Positions 45,117 to 53,018 of a stretch of 64,000 nucleotides of DNA are shown in pieces (position 1 is the first letter of the stretch; the number at the start of each line of letters is the position of its first letter). The stretch spans positions 186,001 through 250,000 of the forward strand of contig NZ_CP009355.1 in NCBI RefSeq assembly GCF_000772105.1, read 5' to 3'. The notes below the pieces were generated by a model. It was not told the DNA's origin and searched no databases. It was given only the letters and a program-made list of their open reading frames with translations. The translations under genes were made by a program, and so were the position numbers. The stretch comes from Vibrio tubiashii ATCC 19109 (GTDB lineage Bacteria > Pseudomonadota > Gammaproteobacteria > Enterobacterales > Vibrionaceae).

Positions 45117-46554
45117 AAGACGTTACCCTCGTTTCAATCTGGTTGTTCTGATGGTTCTGCTCGATAAAGAAACGGCGCAGCATGTTCGCGGCGGTCATAG
45201 AGCGATATTCTTTGCTTGCTCGGAAATCAGACAGTGGCTCAAAGTCGCTGTATATCTCTTTCATTGCTTTATCGATAGTTTCTTGTGTCCAGCTCTGGCC
45301 AATTAAGGCAGCTTCACAGTTCGAAGCGCGCTTTGGTGTTGCTGCCATGCCGCCAAAGGCAATACGAGCGTCGACCACTTTGTCATCTTCTATCTGGATA
45401 TTGAACGCCCCACATACTGCTGAGATATCGTCATCTAAGCGCTTAGAAAGTTTGTATGCACGGAAGGTGTCGTTACTCTTAGGTTTAGGAATAATGACTT
45501 GTTCAATAAACTCACTTTCTTGCTGAGCGGTCACCTTGTAGCTGATGAAGTAATCTTCAATCGGCAGGATTCTTGATTGCTTACCACGGCGCAACTTAAC
45601 TTGAGCATTGAGGGCGATAAGAAGTGGTGGCGCGTCTCCGATTGGTGAAGCGTTACCAATATTGCCGCCAAGCGTACCTTGGTTGCGTACTTGCAATGAT
45701 GCGAAGCGATGTAGCAGCTCGCCGAAATCAGCGTAGTGGCTGGTCAGCAGTTGGTATGCATCGCTAATTGCCACGTTGGCACCAATGTGTAAAGCGTCTT
45801 CACTCTCTTCGCAAACCTTCATGTCTTCAACAAGGTTGACGTTGATTAGAGTTTCAATTTCTCGGTGGAACTGGGTTACTTCTAGCGCCAAGTCGGTACC
45901 GCCAGCAACCAGTTTCGCCTTAGGATTTGCAGTGTAAATTTCTGCTAGCTCATCGACGCTACGCGGAAGGTACGCGGTCAAGTTTCCATGACTTAAGCTA
46001 GCTGGCTGTTCTTGCAAGGTTTGCAGCCTCGCGACCGTTTTCTTCTCAAGCTCAACAAACTGATCCATTAGTGGCTCGTTTGAAACCAATGACAAGGCAG
46101 CATCTACAATCGGGCGATAACCCGTACAGCGACATAGATTGCCAGCCAGTGATTCCATGACATCTTCTTTGTTCGCTGCTGGTTTGTTCTTACTTAAAGC
46201 GAACATGGACATAATAAAGCCCGGAGTACAGTACCCACATTGAGACCCATGAAAGTCCACCATGGCTTGCTGTGTTGGGTGCAGTTTGTTTTTGTTCTGC
46301 AAGTCTTCGACGGTAATAAGCTGCTTACCATGAAGGCTAGAGACGAACGTCAAACAAGAGTTAACAGAGCGATACTGAAGTTTCCCTTCGATGACCTCAC
46401 CCAGTACTACGGTACAGGCACCACAGTCACCTGAACCACATCCTTCTTTGGTACCCGTTTTTTGTACATGTGTTCTCAGGTACTGAAGCACTGTCATGTT
46501 AGGCGACAGCTCACTTTCTTGTTTGAGTTCTTGATTGAGTAGGAAAGTAATCAA
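45109..46554 (-). CDS. xdhA: Xanthine dehydrogenase, 2Fe-2S and FAD subunit
   Basis: Electron-transfer subunit of 481 residues. The first part binds two 2Fe-2S clusters: CGSGDCGACTVVLG, then CGYCTPGFIMS and CRCTGYRPI. The second part is the FAD domain with LVAGGTDLALEV and TLGGNIGNASPIGD. Translation begins at a TTG (46552-46554), justified by a very strong AAGGAGG 5 nt upstream and by the usual start of the family (ITFLLNQ). The promoter region carries three kinds of palindrome and an 8-bp tandem repeat. Confidence 0.95.
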   Translation of the reverse strand: MITFLLNQELKQESELSPNMTVLQYLRTHVQKTGTKEGCGSGDCGACTVVLGEVIEGKLQYRSVNSCLTFVSSLHGKQLITVEDLQNKNKLHPTQQAMVDFHGSQCGYCTPGFIMSMFALSKNKPAANKEDVMESLAGNLCRCTGYRPIVDAALSLVSNEPLMDQFVELEKKTVARLQTLQEQPASLSHGNLTAYLPRSVDELAEIYTANPKAKLVAGGTDLALEVTQFHREIETLINVNLVEDMKVCEESEDALHIGANVAISDAYQLLTSHYADFGELLHRFASLQVRNQGTLGGNIGNASPIGDAPPLLIALNAQVKLRRGKQSRILPIEDYFISYKVTAQQESEFIEQVIIPKPKSNDTFRAYKLSKRLDDDISAVCGAFNIQIEDDKVVDARIAFGGMAATPKRASNCEAALIGQSWTQETIDKAMKEIYSDFEPLSDFRASKEYRSMTAANMLRRFFIEQNHQNNQIETRVTSYV

Positions 46555-46597
46555 GAGACCTCCTTGTGCATTGACACTATTGTTCTGATGTTTTTTC

Positions 46598-46640
46598 TGA
46601 CCTTGTGGTCAATAATTGGATAAATTGACCATGAGGTCAA
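46598..46640. promoter_or_regulatory. Pair of TGACC-N4-GGTCA palindromes upstream of xdhA
   Basis: TGACC-TTGT-GGTCA at 46598-46611 and TTGACC-ATGA-GGTCAA at 46625-46640, 27-28 bp centre to centre and 45-85 bp before the xdhA start. Two matching dyads at this position suggest a dimeric repressor or activator distinct from the GntR protein. Confidence 0.55.
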
Positions 46641-46756
46641 CTTTATTTTTACAAAAATGCAACACGAAAAGGCGCATTTTAGGCGCTATTCAACAGAGGT
46701 TTTTTTGGTAAATTAATGATTATATGGATAAAGTTATCTAATCTTTGAGTGAAAAA

Positions 46757-46770
46757 TCTTTACGTAAAGA
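46757..46770. promoter_or_regulatory. TCTTTACGTAAAGA palindrome upstream of xdhA
   Basis: Perfect 14-bp palindrome. Its 10-bp core TTTACGTAAA recurs exactly at 12471-12480, in the uraH/puuE control region, and a 12/14 match lies at 12499-12512. Confidence 0.5.
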
Positions 46771-46791
46771 AAATTAATATTGTATTTTTTG

Positions 46792-46801
46792 TTGTGTACA
46801 A
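46792..46801. promoter_or_regulatory. TTGTGTACAA, near-palindromic GntR-type site upstream of xdhA
   Basis: One mismatch from TTGTATACAA, the motif found before uraH and puuE. It lies about 240 bp before the xdhA start, just before an 8-bp tandem repeat. Confidence 0.5.
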
Positions 46802-46821
46802 TCTTGTTGGGAAGGAATCTG

Positions 46822-46905
46822 GAAAACTAGAAAACTAGAAAACTAGAAAACTAGAAAACTAGAAAACTAGAAAACTAGAAAACTAGAAAACTAGAAAACT
46901 AGAAG
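46822..46905. repeat. 8-bp tandem repeat, gaaaacta x 10
   Basis: Ten exact consecutive copies of gaaaacta plus a partial one, in the gap between the convergently placed ends of the xdh promoter region and the GntR gene. There is no divergence between copies, which suggests recent expansion by slippage. It is not coding. Confidence 0.97.
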
Positions 46906-47003
46906 TGTGCGTGGTTAATTCTATTTGGGAGTGTTGTGCTGGGGTAGCTTTTAGGTATAGGGGAAGTTTGAAAGTTAAATACTGCCGAACCGATTAATGG
47001 AAT

Positions 47004-47051
47004 GGAGCGTCCTTGTAAAGTAACGCTCCAGTTATCCAGTTATCCAGTTAT
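47004..47051. repeat. Hairpin and ccagttat x 3 repeat downstream of the GntR gene
   Basis: ggagcgt and acgctcc (about 47004-47029) can pair. They are followed by three exact copies of ccagttat (47028-47051). The hairpin may be a weak terminator for the leftward GntR gene, though no strong T run follows. Confidence 0.6.
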
Positions 47052-47086
47052 CTAGCAGCGAAGCGTTCCCGCATCGTGCTACCTTA

Positions 47087-47818
47087 TCAACGCCCTTTAA
47101 TCAGATCAGAGAACACAACGTGCAGGTCGTTAGATGCAGCGCCGCTATCTAGGTTGAGCTTGGAACGAATATGGTCGATATGCACTCGCATTAACTCGAC
47201 GGCCTGCTCGGTTTTACCTGCCTCAATGGCATCAAGTAACACCGTATGTTCATCTAAAGAACAATTAGCGTGGTTGCCTGTTTCGTACTGGGCGATAAGC
47301 AGTGACGTTTGAGAAACTAAGCTACGTTGGAAGGCAAGCAGCGGAGCGTTGTTTGCTATCTCAGCTAGCTTAATATGGAACTCACCCGATAAACGTAACC
47401 CTTTACCATAATCACCATTGTCGAAAGCTTCATTTTCTTTCTCAACCAATCGACGACACTCGTCAATCTCGGCGGGTGTGGCGTGCTCAACGGCTAACTC
47501 AGTAATCGCCAGCTCCATAACTTCACGCGCTTTAATGATCTGTTTAGCCTCTTCCTTAGTTGGTGCAGCGACCATAGCCCCACGGTTTGGACGAATACTG
47601 ACAACTTGCTCCATAGAGAGTCTCAGCAAAGCGCGGCGAATGATGGTTCGGCTGACACTAAAGATTTCGGCTAAGGCTTCTTCATTGAGTTTCGTTGCTG
47701 GTGGAAGGCGTTGTTCCAGAATTGCATCGAAAATGTGGCAGTAAACGACATCATCTTGGGTCTGACCCGCGACCTTAGTCTTGATATTTTTTGCCACAGA
47801 ATTTTTTAGATTTGCCAT
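47087..47818 (-). CDS. GntR-family regulator with FCD effector domain
   Basis: A 243-residue regulator. The winged-helix domain (about residues 25-90) includes PPATKLNEEALAEIFSVSRT, where family members have L-x-E-x-x-L-A-x-x-x-x-V-S-R-x-x-V, and RALLRLSMEQVV. The C-terminal all-helical FCD domain holds the likely metal/ligand His and Asp residues (SGEFHIKLAEIA, DEHTVLLDAIEAG, HIDHI). It is encoded beside xdhAB, and TTGTATACAT lies about 60 bp before its own start. Near-identical sites lie at the xdhA, uraH and puuE promoters. It is therefore the likely repressor of purine degradation; which purine intermediate it senses is unknown. Confidence 0.9.
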   Translation of the reverse strand: MANLKNSVAKNIKTKVAGQTQDDVVYCHIFDAILEQRLPPATKLNEEALAEIFSVSRTIIRRALLRLSMEQVVSIRPNRGAMVAAPTKEEAKQIIKAREVMELAITELAVEHATPAEIDECRRLVEKENEAFDNGDYGKGLRLSGEFHIKLAEIANNAPLLAFQRSLVSQTSLLIAQYETGNHANCSLDEHTVLLDAIEAGKTEQAVELMRVHIDHIRSKLNLDSGAASNDLHVVFSDLIKGR

Positions 47819-47874
47819 AGGCGGCGTTCACTCTTAAACCATTTATTTCCTTTATAAAACAATCATACTTTACT

Positions 47875-47884
47875 TTGTATACAT
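47875..47884. promoter_or_regulatory. TTGTATACAT site upstream of the GntR gene
   Basis: One mismatch from the TTGTATACAA palindrome, about 60 bp before the GntR start codon, consistent with autoregulation. Confidence 0.55.
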
Positions 47885-48384
47885 GTGGCTAGAGCAGGGC
47901 TGAATTTGCGACTTTGAACGCACTGTAAATTTTTGCGAATCTTAACAAGAATTCAACATCAAAGTTGTTAGCCGATTTCTAGCTAATGCTGCGCCTGATC
48001 TAGCAACTCAATTAGAGCAGAGCAAAGCGACATCAGCTGCGTAAAATTACCGTTAGTCACACTGTAATTTCTGCAAGTATAAATTAAACTTTAGGCGTAA
48101 ATCACGTGCTACTTGTTGATGGTTTTGTGTGGATTAATTGGCGCACATTTTTGTCATTAGCTGTAAGCCTTTGCTTTGTTTTAACTAAATATTGCTCAAT
48201 TTTATATTTCGCTTGTTATTGATTTATTTGCGTAAATTGTAGTGAGCGTTCGGTAAAAGCGAGTTGAGCTATAAACTTGCTCAATTTTGGTTCTATCTTC
48301 CATGTTTAATGTGCGATTTATCGCTAAACACTTCCTATCTTGCTGTTGGGAAGAAGGAGTTTCTACAAATAACAGGAAAGAATA
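47885..48384. other. Intergenic region upstream of the metalloprotease gene
   Basis: About 500 bp of AT-rich sequence between divergent genes, ending in aggaaagaata before the protease ATG. It likely holds the protease promoter and its control sites. I see no gene, no strong hairpin and no further copy of the purine-related palindromes. Confidence 0.5.
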
Positions 48385-50208
48385 ATGAACCAACAACGTC
48401 ATTTAAGCTGGATGATTGCCGCTATCATGGGCACGTCTATGAGCTGGTCTGTGGCTGCGGCAGAAATGGTGCAAGTCAGTGATGATGCATTACTACAACA
48501 AACTCTTCGGGCTCAATCGAACAGTGTTGTTCCAGTAGAGACAGGTTTCGTCGAAGTGAAACGTGTCGAATTGCCAAACGGAAAAACAAAGGTCCGTTAC
48601 CAACAAACACACTTAGGCCTGCCAGTATTTGATACTTCAGTTGTCGCCACCGTGTCGAAAGATCAGCCTAGCCAAGTGTTTGGTACCATGGCTCAGGGTA
48701 TTGGTGCAGATCTAGCAACGACAAGCCCAACGCTGGATGAAAAGCAAGCTGTCTCGGCGGCTATTGCAGCCTATCAAGGTAAGTCTGTTGCTAAGCCTAA
48801 TGTCGAAAATGAAAACGCCAAACTTATGGTCCGTTTAGATGAGTCACAGACGGCGCAAGTGGTATACATGGTAGATTTCTTTGTCGCAGAGGAAGAACCA
48901 GCGCGTCCGTTCTACTTCATCGATGCAATGACAGGTAAAGTACTTCAGCATTGGGATGGCTTAAACCATGCAGAAGCAACCGGTACAGGCCCAGGAGGAA
49001 ACTTAAAGACCAATCGCTATGATTACGGTAAAGACTTCCCAGCTTTTGCTATCGACAAAACCGGTACTAAGTGTAAGTTGGAAAATGCTGCGGTCAAAAC
49101 CATCGATTTAAATCATGGTACTTCTGGCACTCAGGCGTATACGTACGATTGTACTGATGGGACTAACTTTACCGATCACAAATACATCAATGGTGCTTAT
49201 TCACCACTTAATGATGCTCACTACTTCGGTAATGTCGTGTTTGACATGTATAAAGAGTGGATGAACACCGCCCCTCTTACTTTCCAATTAACGATGCGTG
49301 TGCATTATAGCTCTAACTATGAAAACGCGTTCTGGAATGGATCGTCAATGACGTTCGGTGATGGTCAAAACACCTTTTATCCACTAGTGGACATTAACGT
49401 CAGCGCACACGAAGTGAGTCACGGATTCACAGAGCAAAACTCAGGGTTAGTCTACCAAAACATGTCTGGCGGTATTAACGAGGCGTTCTCTGATATTGCA
49501 GGTGAAGCTGCGGAGTACTACATGCGTGGCAATGTAGACTGGATTGTGGGTGCAGATATCTTTAAATCAGAGGGGGGCCTACGCTACTTTGACCAGCCTT
49601 CAAAAGATGGTCGTTCAATTGATCATGCATCTCAATACTATGATGGTTTAAATGTTCACTACTCCAGTGGCGTTTTCAACCGCGCGTTTTATCTGTTGTC
49701 GAATAAGACTGGCTGGAATGTCCGTAAGGGGTTCGAAGTCTTTACAGTGGCTAACCAACTTTACTGGACAGCAAACAGTACTTTTGACCAAGGTGCGTGT
49801 GGTGTAGCGAAAGCTGCCGCAGATATGGGATACAGCGTCGATGATGTTAAAGCGGCATTTACCACTGTTGGTGTTGATGCGAGCTGTGGCGCAACGCCTC
49901 CAGGCGGCAACGTTCTCGAGAAAGGTAAGCCTCTCACTAACCTTAGTGGCAGCCGCTCTGCTCAAGACTTTTACACCTTTACCGTAGATTCAGCATCAAA
50001 TGTGGTTGTGTCTATTTCTGGAGGTTCAGGTGATGCTGATTTGTACGTAAAAGCAGGCAGCAAACCAACGACGAGTATCTATGATTGTCGTCCATACCGA
50101 AACGGCAATAGTGAGCAATGCAGTGTATCAGCCCAAAAAGGCGTGACTTACCATGTGATGCTGCGCGGTTACACAAACTACTCTGGCGTGACATTAAGAC
50201 TTGATTAA
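48385..50208 (+). CDS. Secreted vibriolysin-type M4 metalloprotease
   Basis: Zinc protease of 607 residues, the length usual for Vibrio vibriolysin-family proteases. Parts in order: signal peptide (cleaved near AAAEM), FTP and PepSY propeptide (about 25-200), M4 catalytic domain from about residue 200 with the zinc motif H342-E-V-S-H346 and third ligand Glu366 (GGINEAFSD), active-site His further on (VHYSSGVFNRAFY), and a C-terminal PPC domain (about 510-607). Export is by Sec then type II secretion. Relatives are elastase-like virulence factors in fish, shellfish and coral pathogens, but that role is not shown here. It has its own terminator. Confidence 0.95.
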   Translation: MNQQRHLSWMIAAIMGTSMSWSVAAAEMVQVSDDALLQQTLRAQSNSVVPVETGFVEVKRVELPNGKTKVRYQQTHLGLPVFDTSVVATVSKDQPSQVFGTMAQGIGADLATTSPTLDEKQAVSAAIAAYQGKSVAKPNVENENAKLMVRLDESQTAQVVYMVDFFVAEEEPARPFYFIDAMTGKVLQHWDGLNHAEATGTGPGGNLKTNRYDYGKDFPAFAIDKTGTKCKLENAAVKTIDLNHGTSGTQAYTYDCTDGTNFTDHKYINGAYSPLNDAHYFGNVVFDMYKEWMNTAPLTFQLTMRVHYSSNYENAFWNGSSMTFGDGQNTFYPLVDINVSAHEVSHGFTEQNSGLVYQNMSGGINEAFSDIAGEAAEYYMRGNVDWIVGADIFKSEGGLRYFDQPSKDGRSIDHASQYYDGLNVHYSSGVFNRAFYLLSNKTGWNVRKGFEVFTVANQLYWTANSTFDQGACGVAKAAADMGYSVDDVKAAFTTVGVDASCGATPPGGNVLEKGKPLTNLSGSRSAQDFYTFTVDSASNVVVSISGGSGDADLYVKAGSKPTTSIYDCRPYRNGNSEQCSVSAQKGVTYHVMLRGYTNYSGVTLRLD

Positions 50209-50234
50209 GATTATGATCTTAGACATATGACTTA

Positions 50235-50257
50235 GGGCATCTTCGGATGCCCTTTTT
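50235..50257 (+). terminator. Terminator after the metalloprotease gene
   Basis: Stem gggcatc / gatgccc closed by a stable TTCG tetraloop and followed by five T. Confidence 0.93.
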
Positions 50258-50349
50258 AGTCTTGTGCTATTTGCAATATTTCTCTTGATTGACTGTGCAA
50301 CTTGTGGTCTACTCTCGCCCCTTTTTTGACTTGCATACAAGGAGTTACA

Positions 50350-50901
50350 ATGCATAAGGTGAATGTTGTAGGGACAAGTGGAAGTGGAAAATCGACCTTT
50401 AGTGCTCAGCTAGCAAGTGCTCTTGATTGCGAGCATATCGAGATGGACCGCTTGTTCTGGAAGCCAGATTGGCAGGAGTCGCCAGACCTAGAATTTTTTG
50501 CCAAGATCCGCAATGCATTGCAAGGCTCCAGTTGGGTGCTCGATGGCAATTACAACCGTACACGTAAAGTGAAATGGGAGAACGTCGATACTGTTATTTG
50601 GGTAGATTACTCTCTCCCACGCACTTTGTATCAGGCGGTAAGCAGAGCGATACAACGATGTATCACAGGCAAAGAGCTTTGGCCGGGAACAGGCAATCGC
50701 GAAACTTTTGCCAAGTCTTTCTTTAGCCGTGATTCAATAATCCTCTGGACTGTGAAAACCTATCACAAGAATCAGCAGCGTTATCTAGCGGATATGAATC
50801 ACCCAGATTACCAGCATATTCGGTTTGTTCGCTTGCGTAGCCCTAAGCAAGCACAGCAGTTACTTAAAGGCTTGCGTAAAGAGCACAGTGTCGACCGTTA
50901 G
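50350..50901 (+). CDS. P-loop kinase, FlaR/adenylate kinase-like topology-modulation family
   Basis: A 183-residue P-loop NTPase. The start at 50350 follows aaggag; longer in-frame ORF would add a non-conserved leader. Walker A is GTSGSGKST at residues 8-16, followed by LDCEHIEMDRLFWKPDWQ, WVLDGNYNRTR, and TVIWVDYSLPRTLYQAV. These features match proteins annotated as adenylate kinases or DNA topology modulation protein FlaR. The real substrate is unknown. It is convergent with the sterol-desaturase gene, with only 4 nt between stops. Confidence 0.8.
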   Translation: MHKVNVVGTSGSGKSTFSAQLASALDCEHIEMDRLFWKPDWQESPDLEFFAKIRNALQGSSWVLDGNYNRTRKVKWENVDTVIWVDYSLPRTLYQAVSRAIQRCITGKELWPGTGNRETFAKSFFSRDSIILWTVKTYHKNQQRYLADMNHPDYQHIRFVRLRSPKQAQQLLKGLRKEHSVDR

Positions 50902-50905
50902 TCTG

Positions 50906-51811
50906 TTATTGATTGGCTTCTTCTATAGGCTGTTTTGAATCCTTTGTTTCAATAGCCACGGGTTTATCACTGGGAGGTGCAAGCAAGATCCTCAGCCTCT
51001 GTTTTAGTGACATATGCTTGCTCTGCACATCATGGAGCATATCTCGCCATTCGGAGAAGGTGACCGTCAGCGGATTATAACTGTCGATAGGCTTGGTAAT
51101 CCCATAGCGAACGGTTTCCACTTCAGGTTCAAACGTACCGAACAGTTTGTCCCAAATAATCAAAACCCCCGCGTAGTTCTTATCTATGTATTGTGGATTA
51201 CGTCCATGATGGACTCGATGATGCGATGGCGTGTTAAAAATGAGCTCGAACTTACCCAGTGAGCGAATCCACTGAGTGTGGACGAAAAACTGCAAGCCTA
51301 AGTTGAGCAGCACGGCAAAGATGACCCATTTAGGTTCAAAACCTATGATGACCAAGGGAACCCAAAACAGCCACATTCCGGCTATCGGGTACATTAAGCT
51401 TTGACGAAATGCGGTGCTAAAATTCATTCTTTCCGAGCTATGATGCGCGACATGGGCTGCCCACATCCAACGTATCCTATGGCTCGCACGGTGAAACCAG
51501 TAATAGCAAAAATCCTGCAAAACAAGTAAAACAATGAAAGAGGTCGCGTTCATTTCAATGTCGAGCAACTTCCAACCAAACAGCCAAAAATAGAGTTTTA
51601 CGATGACGAGACCTGTCAGCAGATCCGCTAGTTGATGCATGCCTGCTAACGAAAAATTGCACAGCACCTCTGGCAGTTTATAGGCGGAGTTTTCTGGCAG
51701 CTTTCCTCGTTTCTGACCGATGAAATACTCTGCGGCCATCAAGCCAATAAACAGTGGAGCGAGCAACATCAGCAGCCACTCTGGGTGATCAATAATCGTT
51801 TGAAATTCCAT
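50906..51811 (-). CDS. Sterol desaturase/fatty acid hydroxylase family protein
   Basis: Membrane di-iron oxygenase, 301 residues. It has about five helices and the histidine boxes of the superfamily: HRASHR, HVAHHSS and HHRVHH. The closing WDKLFGTFEPE is typical of this bacterial group, which hydroxylates or desaturates lipids. The soluble C-terminal tail is rich in Lys and Glu. It lies 22 nt downstream of a DUF2804 gene in the same direction and is probably co-transcribed with it. Confidence 0.88.
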   Translation of the reverse strand: MEFQTIIDHPEWLLMLLAPLFIGLMAAEYFIGQKRGKLPENSAYKLPEVLCNFSLAGMHQLADLLTGLVIVKLYFWLFGWKLLDIEMNATSFIVLLVLQDFCYYWFHRASHRIRWMWAAHVAHHSSERMNFSTAFRQSLMYPIAGMWLFWVPLVIIGFEPKWVIFAVLLNLGLQFFVHTQWIRSLGKFELIFNTPSHHRVHHGRNPQYIDKNYAGVLIIWDKLFGTFEPEVETVRYGITKPIDSYNPLTVTFSEWRDMLHDVQSKHMSLKQRLRILLAPPSDKPVAIETKDSKQPIEEANQ

Positions 51812-51833
51812 TTCTGCTCTCCGTTAAACAGGA

Positions 51834-52847
51834 TTACCACTTGGCATAGTGATCTTCAGTGAGCCCAAGAACACTTCTTAGCTGATGCTTTTGCCCGTCA
51901 TTGTCGATGACAAAGCCGTCAAAGAGACCGATGAACTGGCGAAAGTTACTTTTAAGTAGCAGTAAGTTGAGCTTTTCACTGCGTTTATTGAGCGGTTTGA
52001 ACCTAAGAGATACTCGTCCATCGTCGGAATATATGTGCCAATCTTGCTCAACATGGTCGCGATCAAACGTAAAATGGACTGGGTTGAGCAGGTGTCGTTG
52101 GCCATTGACCCAAAGTGCATTCTCGCAGCTGCCGGTTTCATTAACCCCTGCGGCTAGGTTCAACCCAAGTAAGGTGTTTTCATCACGGGTATTGATGCTC
52201 GCCCAGCGCCAACTCGTTTCACGGCGCATATACCCGGCTGAAAAGTCATAACTGGCGAGTGCATTGTTTAGATCTACGCTATTGCCAGCGATTTCTAGCT
52301 TGCCAGTTACGGTAAGGGCGTTGTGCTTTTGAGTGTAAGTCCAGCCGGAATAGGCCGTAGGCGTGCATACGGAAAGCGGCAGACTATTGGCAGGAGCATG
52401 TAAGATAATATCGAGCTTCAGATCGTTGCTCATCGCTTTAGCACGCCACTGGCCTTTGGCTATTTCAAACTGCAGTTTTGCCCCAGCAATATGTGTCAAA
52501 CCAGAGTAAGGCGACTCGGTCATTTGTTTATCAAACGACAGTGGCCTTAACCAGCTTTGTTCGCTTAGCGAGTCGCTTTCGGTGTCGTAGATATAGCAAA
52601 AAGACGAACCAAGGTAGCGTATATCTGCGATGGCGAATCCTATGATGTATCTTGCCGTTTTCAAACAGACAAACTGAAACTGCTTATAGTGGAAATGCTT
52701 GGCAAGCTTGCTTGCAGGCTTGTCCATACTATTTCGATAGTCAAAACAGGTCGTATTAAGCTGTTTAGGCGTACCATCAAAATGACCATAGGTGGGTTTG
52801 CCTTCTGACGACACAAGATTCTCAGGAGCAGATTGAGTAGAGATCAT
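51834..52847 (-). CDS. DUF2804 protein
   Basis: A 337-residue protein with no signal peptide. It ends VLGLTEDHYAKW, the characteristic C-terminus of DUF2804, and has the family pattern of a two-layer beta-sandwich, resembling lipocalin-like hydroxyneurosporene-synthase relatives: GYMRRETSWRWASINTRDEN, LGLNLAAGVNETGSCENALW. No biochemical role is established as far as I know. Its place before a lipid-acting desaturase-like gene and opposite an AraC regulator hints at a lipid-related function; this is inference. Confidence 0.8.
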   Translation of the reverse strand: MISTQSAPENLVSSEGKPTYGHFDGTPKQLNTTCFDYRNSMDKPASKLAKHFHYKQFQFVCLKTARYIIGFAIADIRYLGSSFCYIYDTESDSLSEQSWLRPLSFDKQMTESPYSGLTHIAGAKLQFEIAKGQWRAKAMSNDLKLDIILHAPANSLPLSVCTPTAYSGWTYTQKHNALTVTGKLEIAGNSVDLNNALASYDFSAGYMRRETSWRWASINTRDENTLLGLNLAAGVNETGSCENALWVNGQRHLLNPVHFTFDRDHVEQDWHIYSDDGRVSLRFKPLNKRSEKLNLLLLKSNFRQFIGLFDGFVIDNDGQKHQLRSVLGLTEDHYAKW

Positions 52848-53018
52848 AGCTTTGATTTACAAATGATTAACACCTGACTTAGCTTGAGCCATTTTGAAGC
52901 GATTAATCAGGTCACTTTCGGACATAAAGTCATCTGCGATCACGAAAGTAAACTCATAATGTCAGTATGCTAGAAACACAAACTAGCCAACAAACCCAAA
53001 TAACCAAAAAAACGAGTT

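Noticed and set aside
46822-46905. Possible CRISPR array
   Set aside because: The units are 8 bp and directly adjacent with no spacers, and no cas genes are present. It is a simple tandem repeat.
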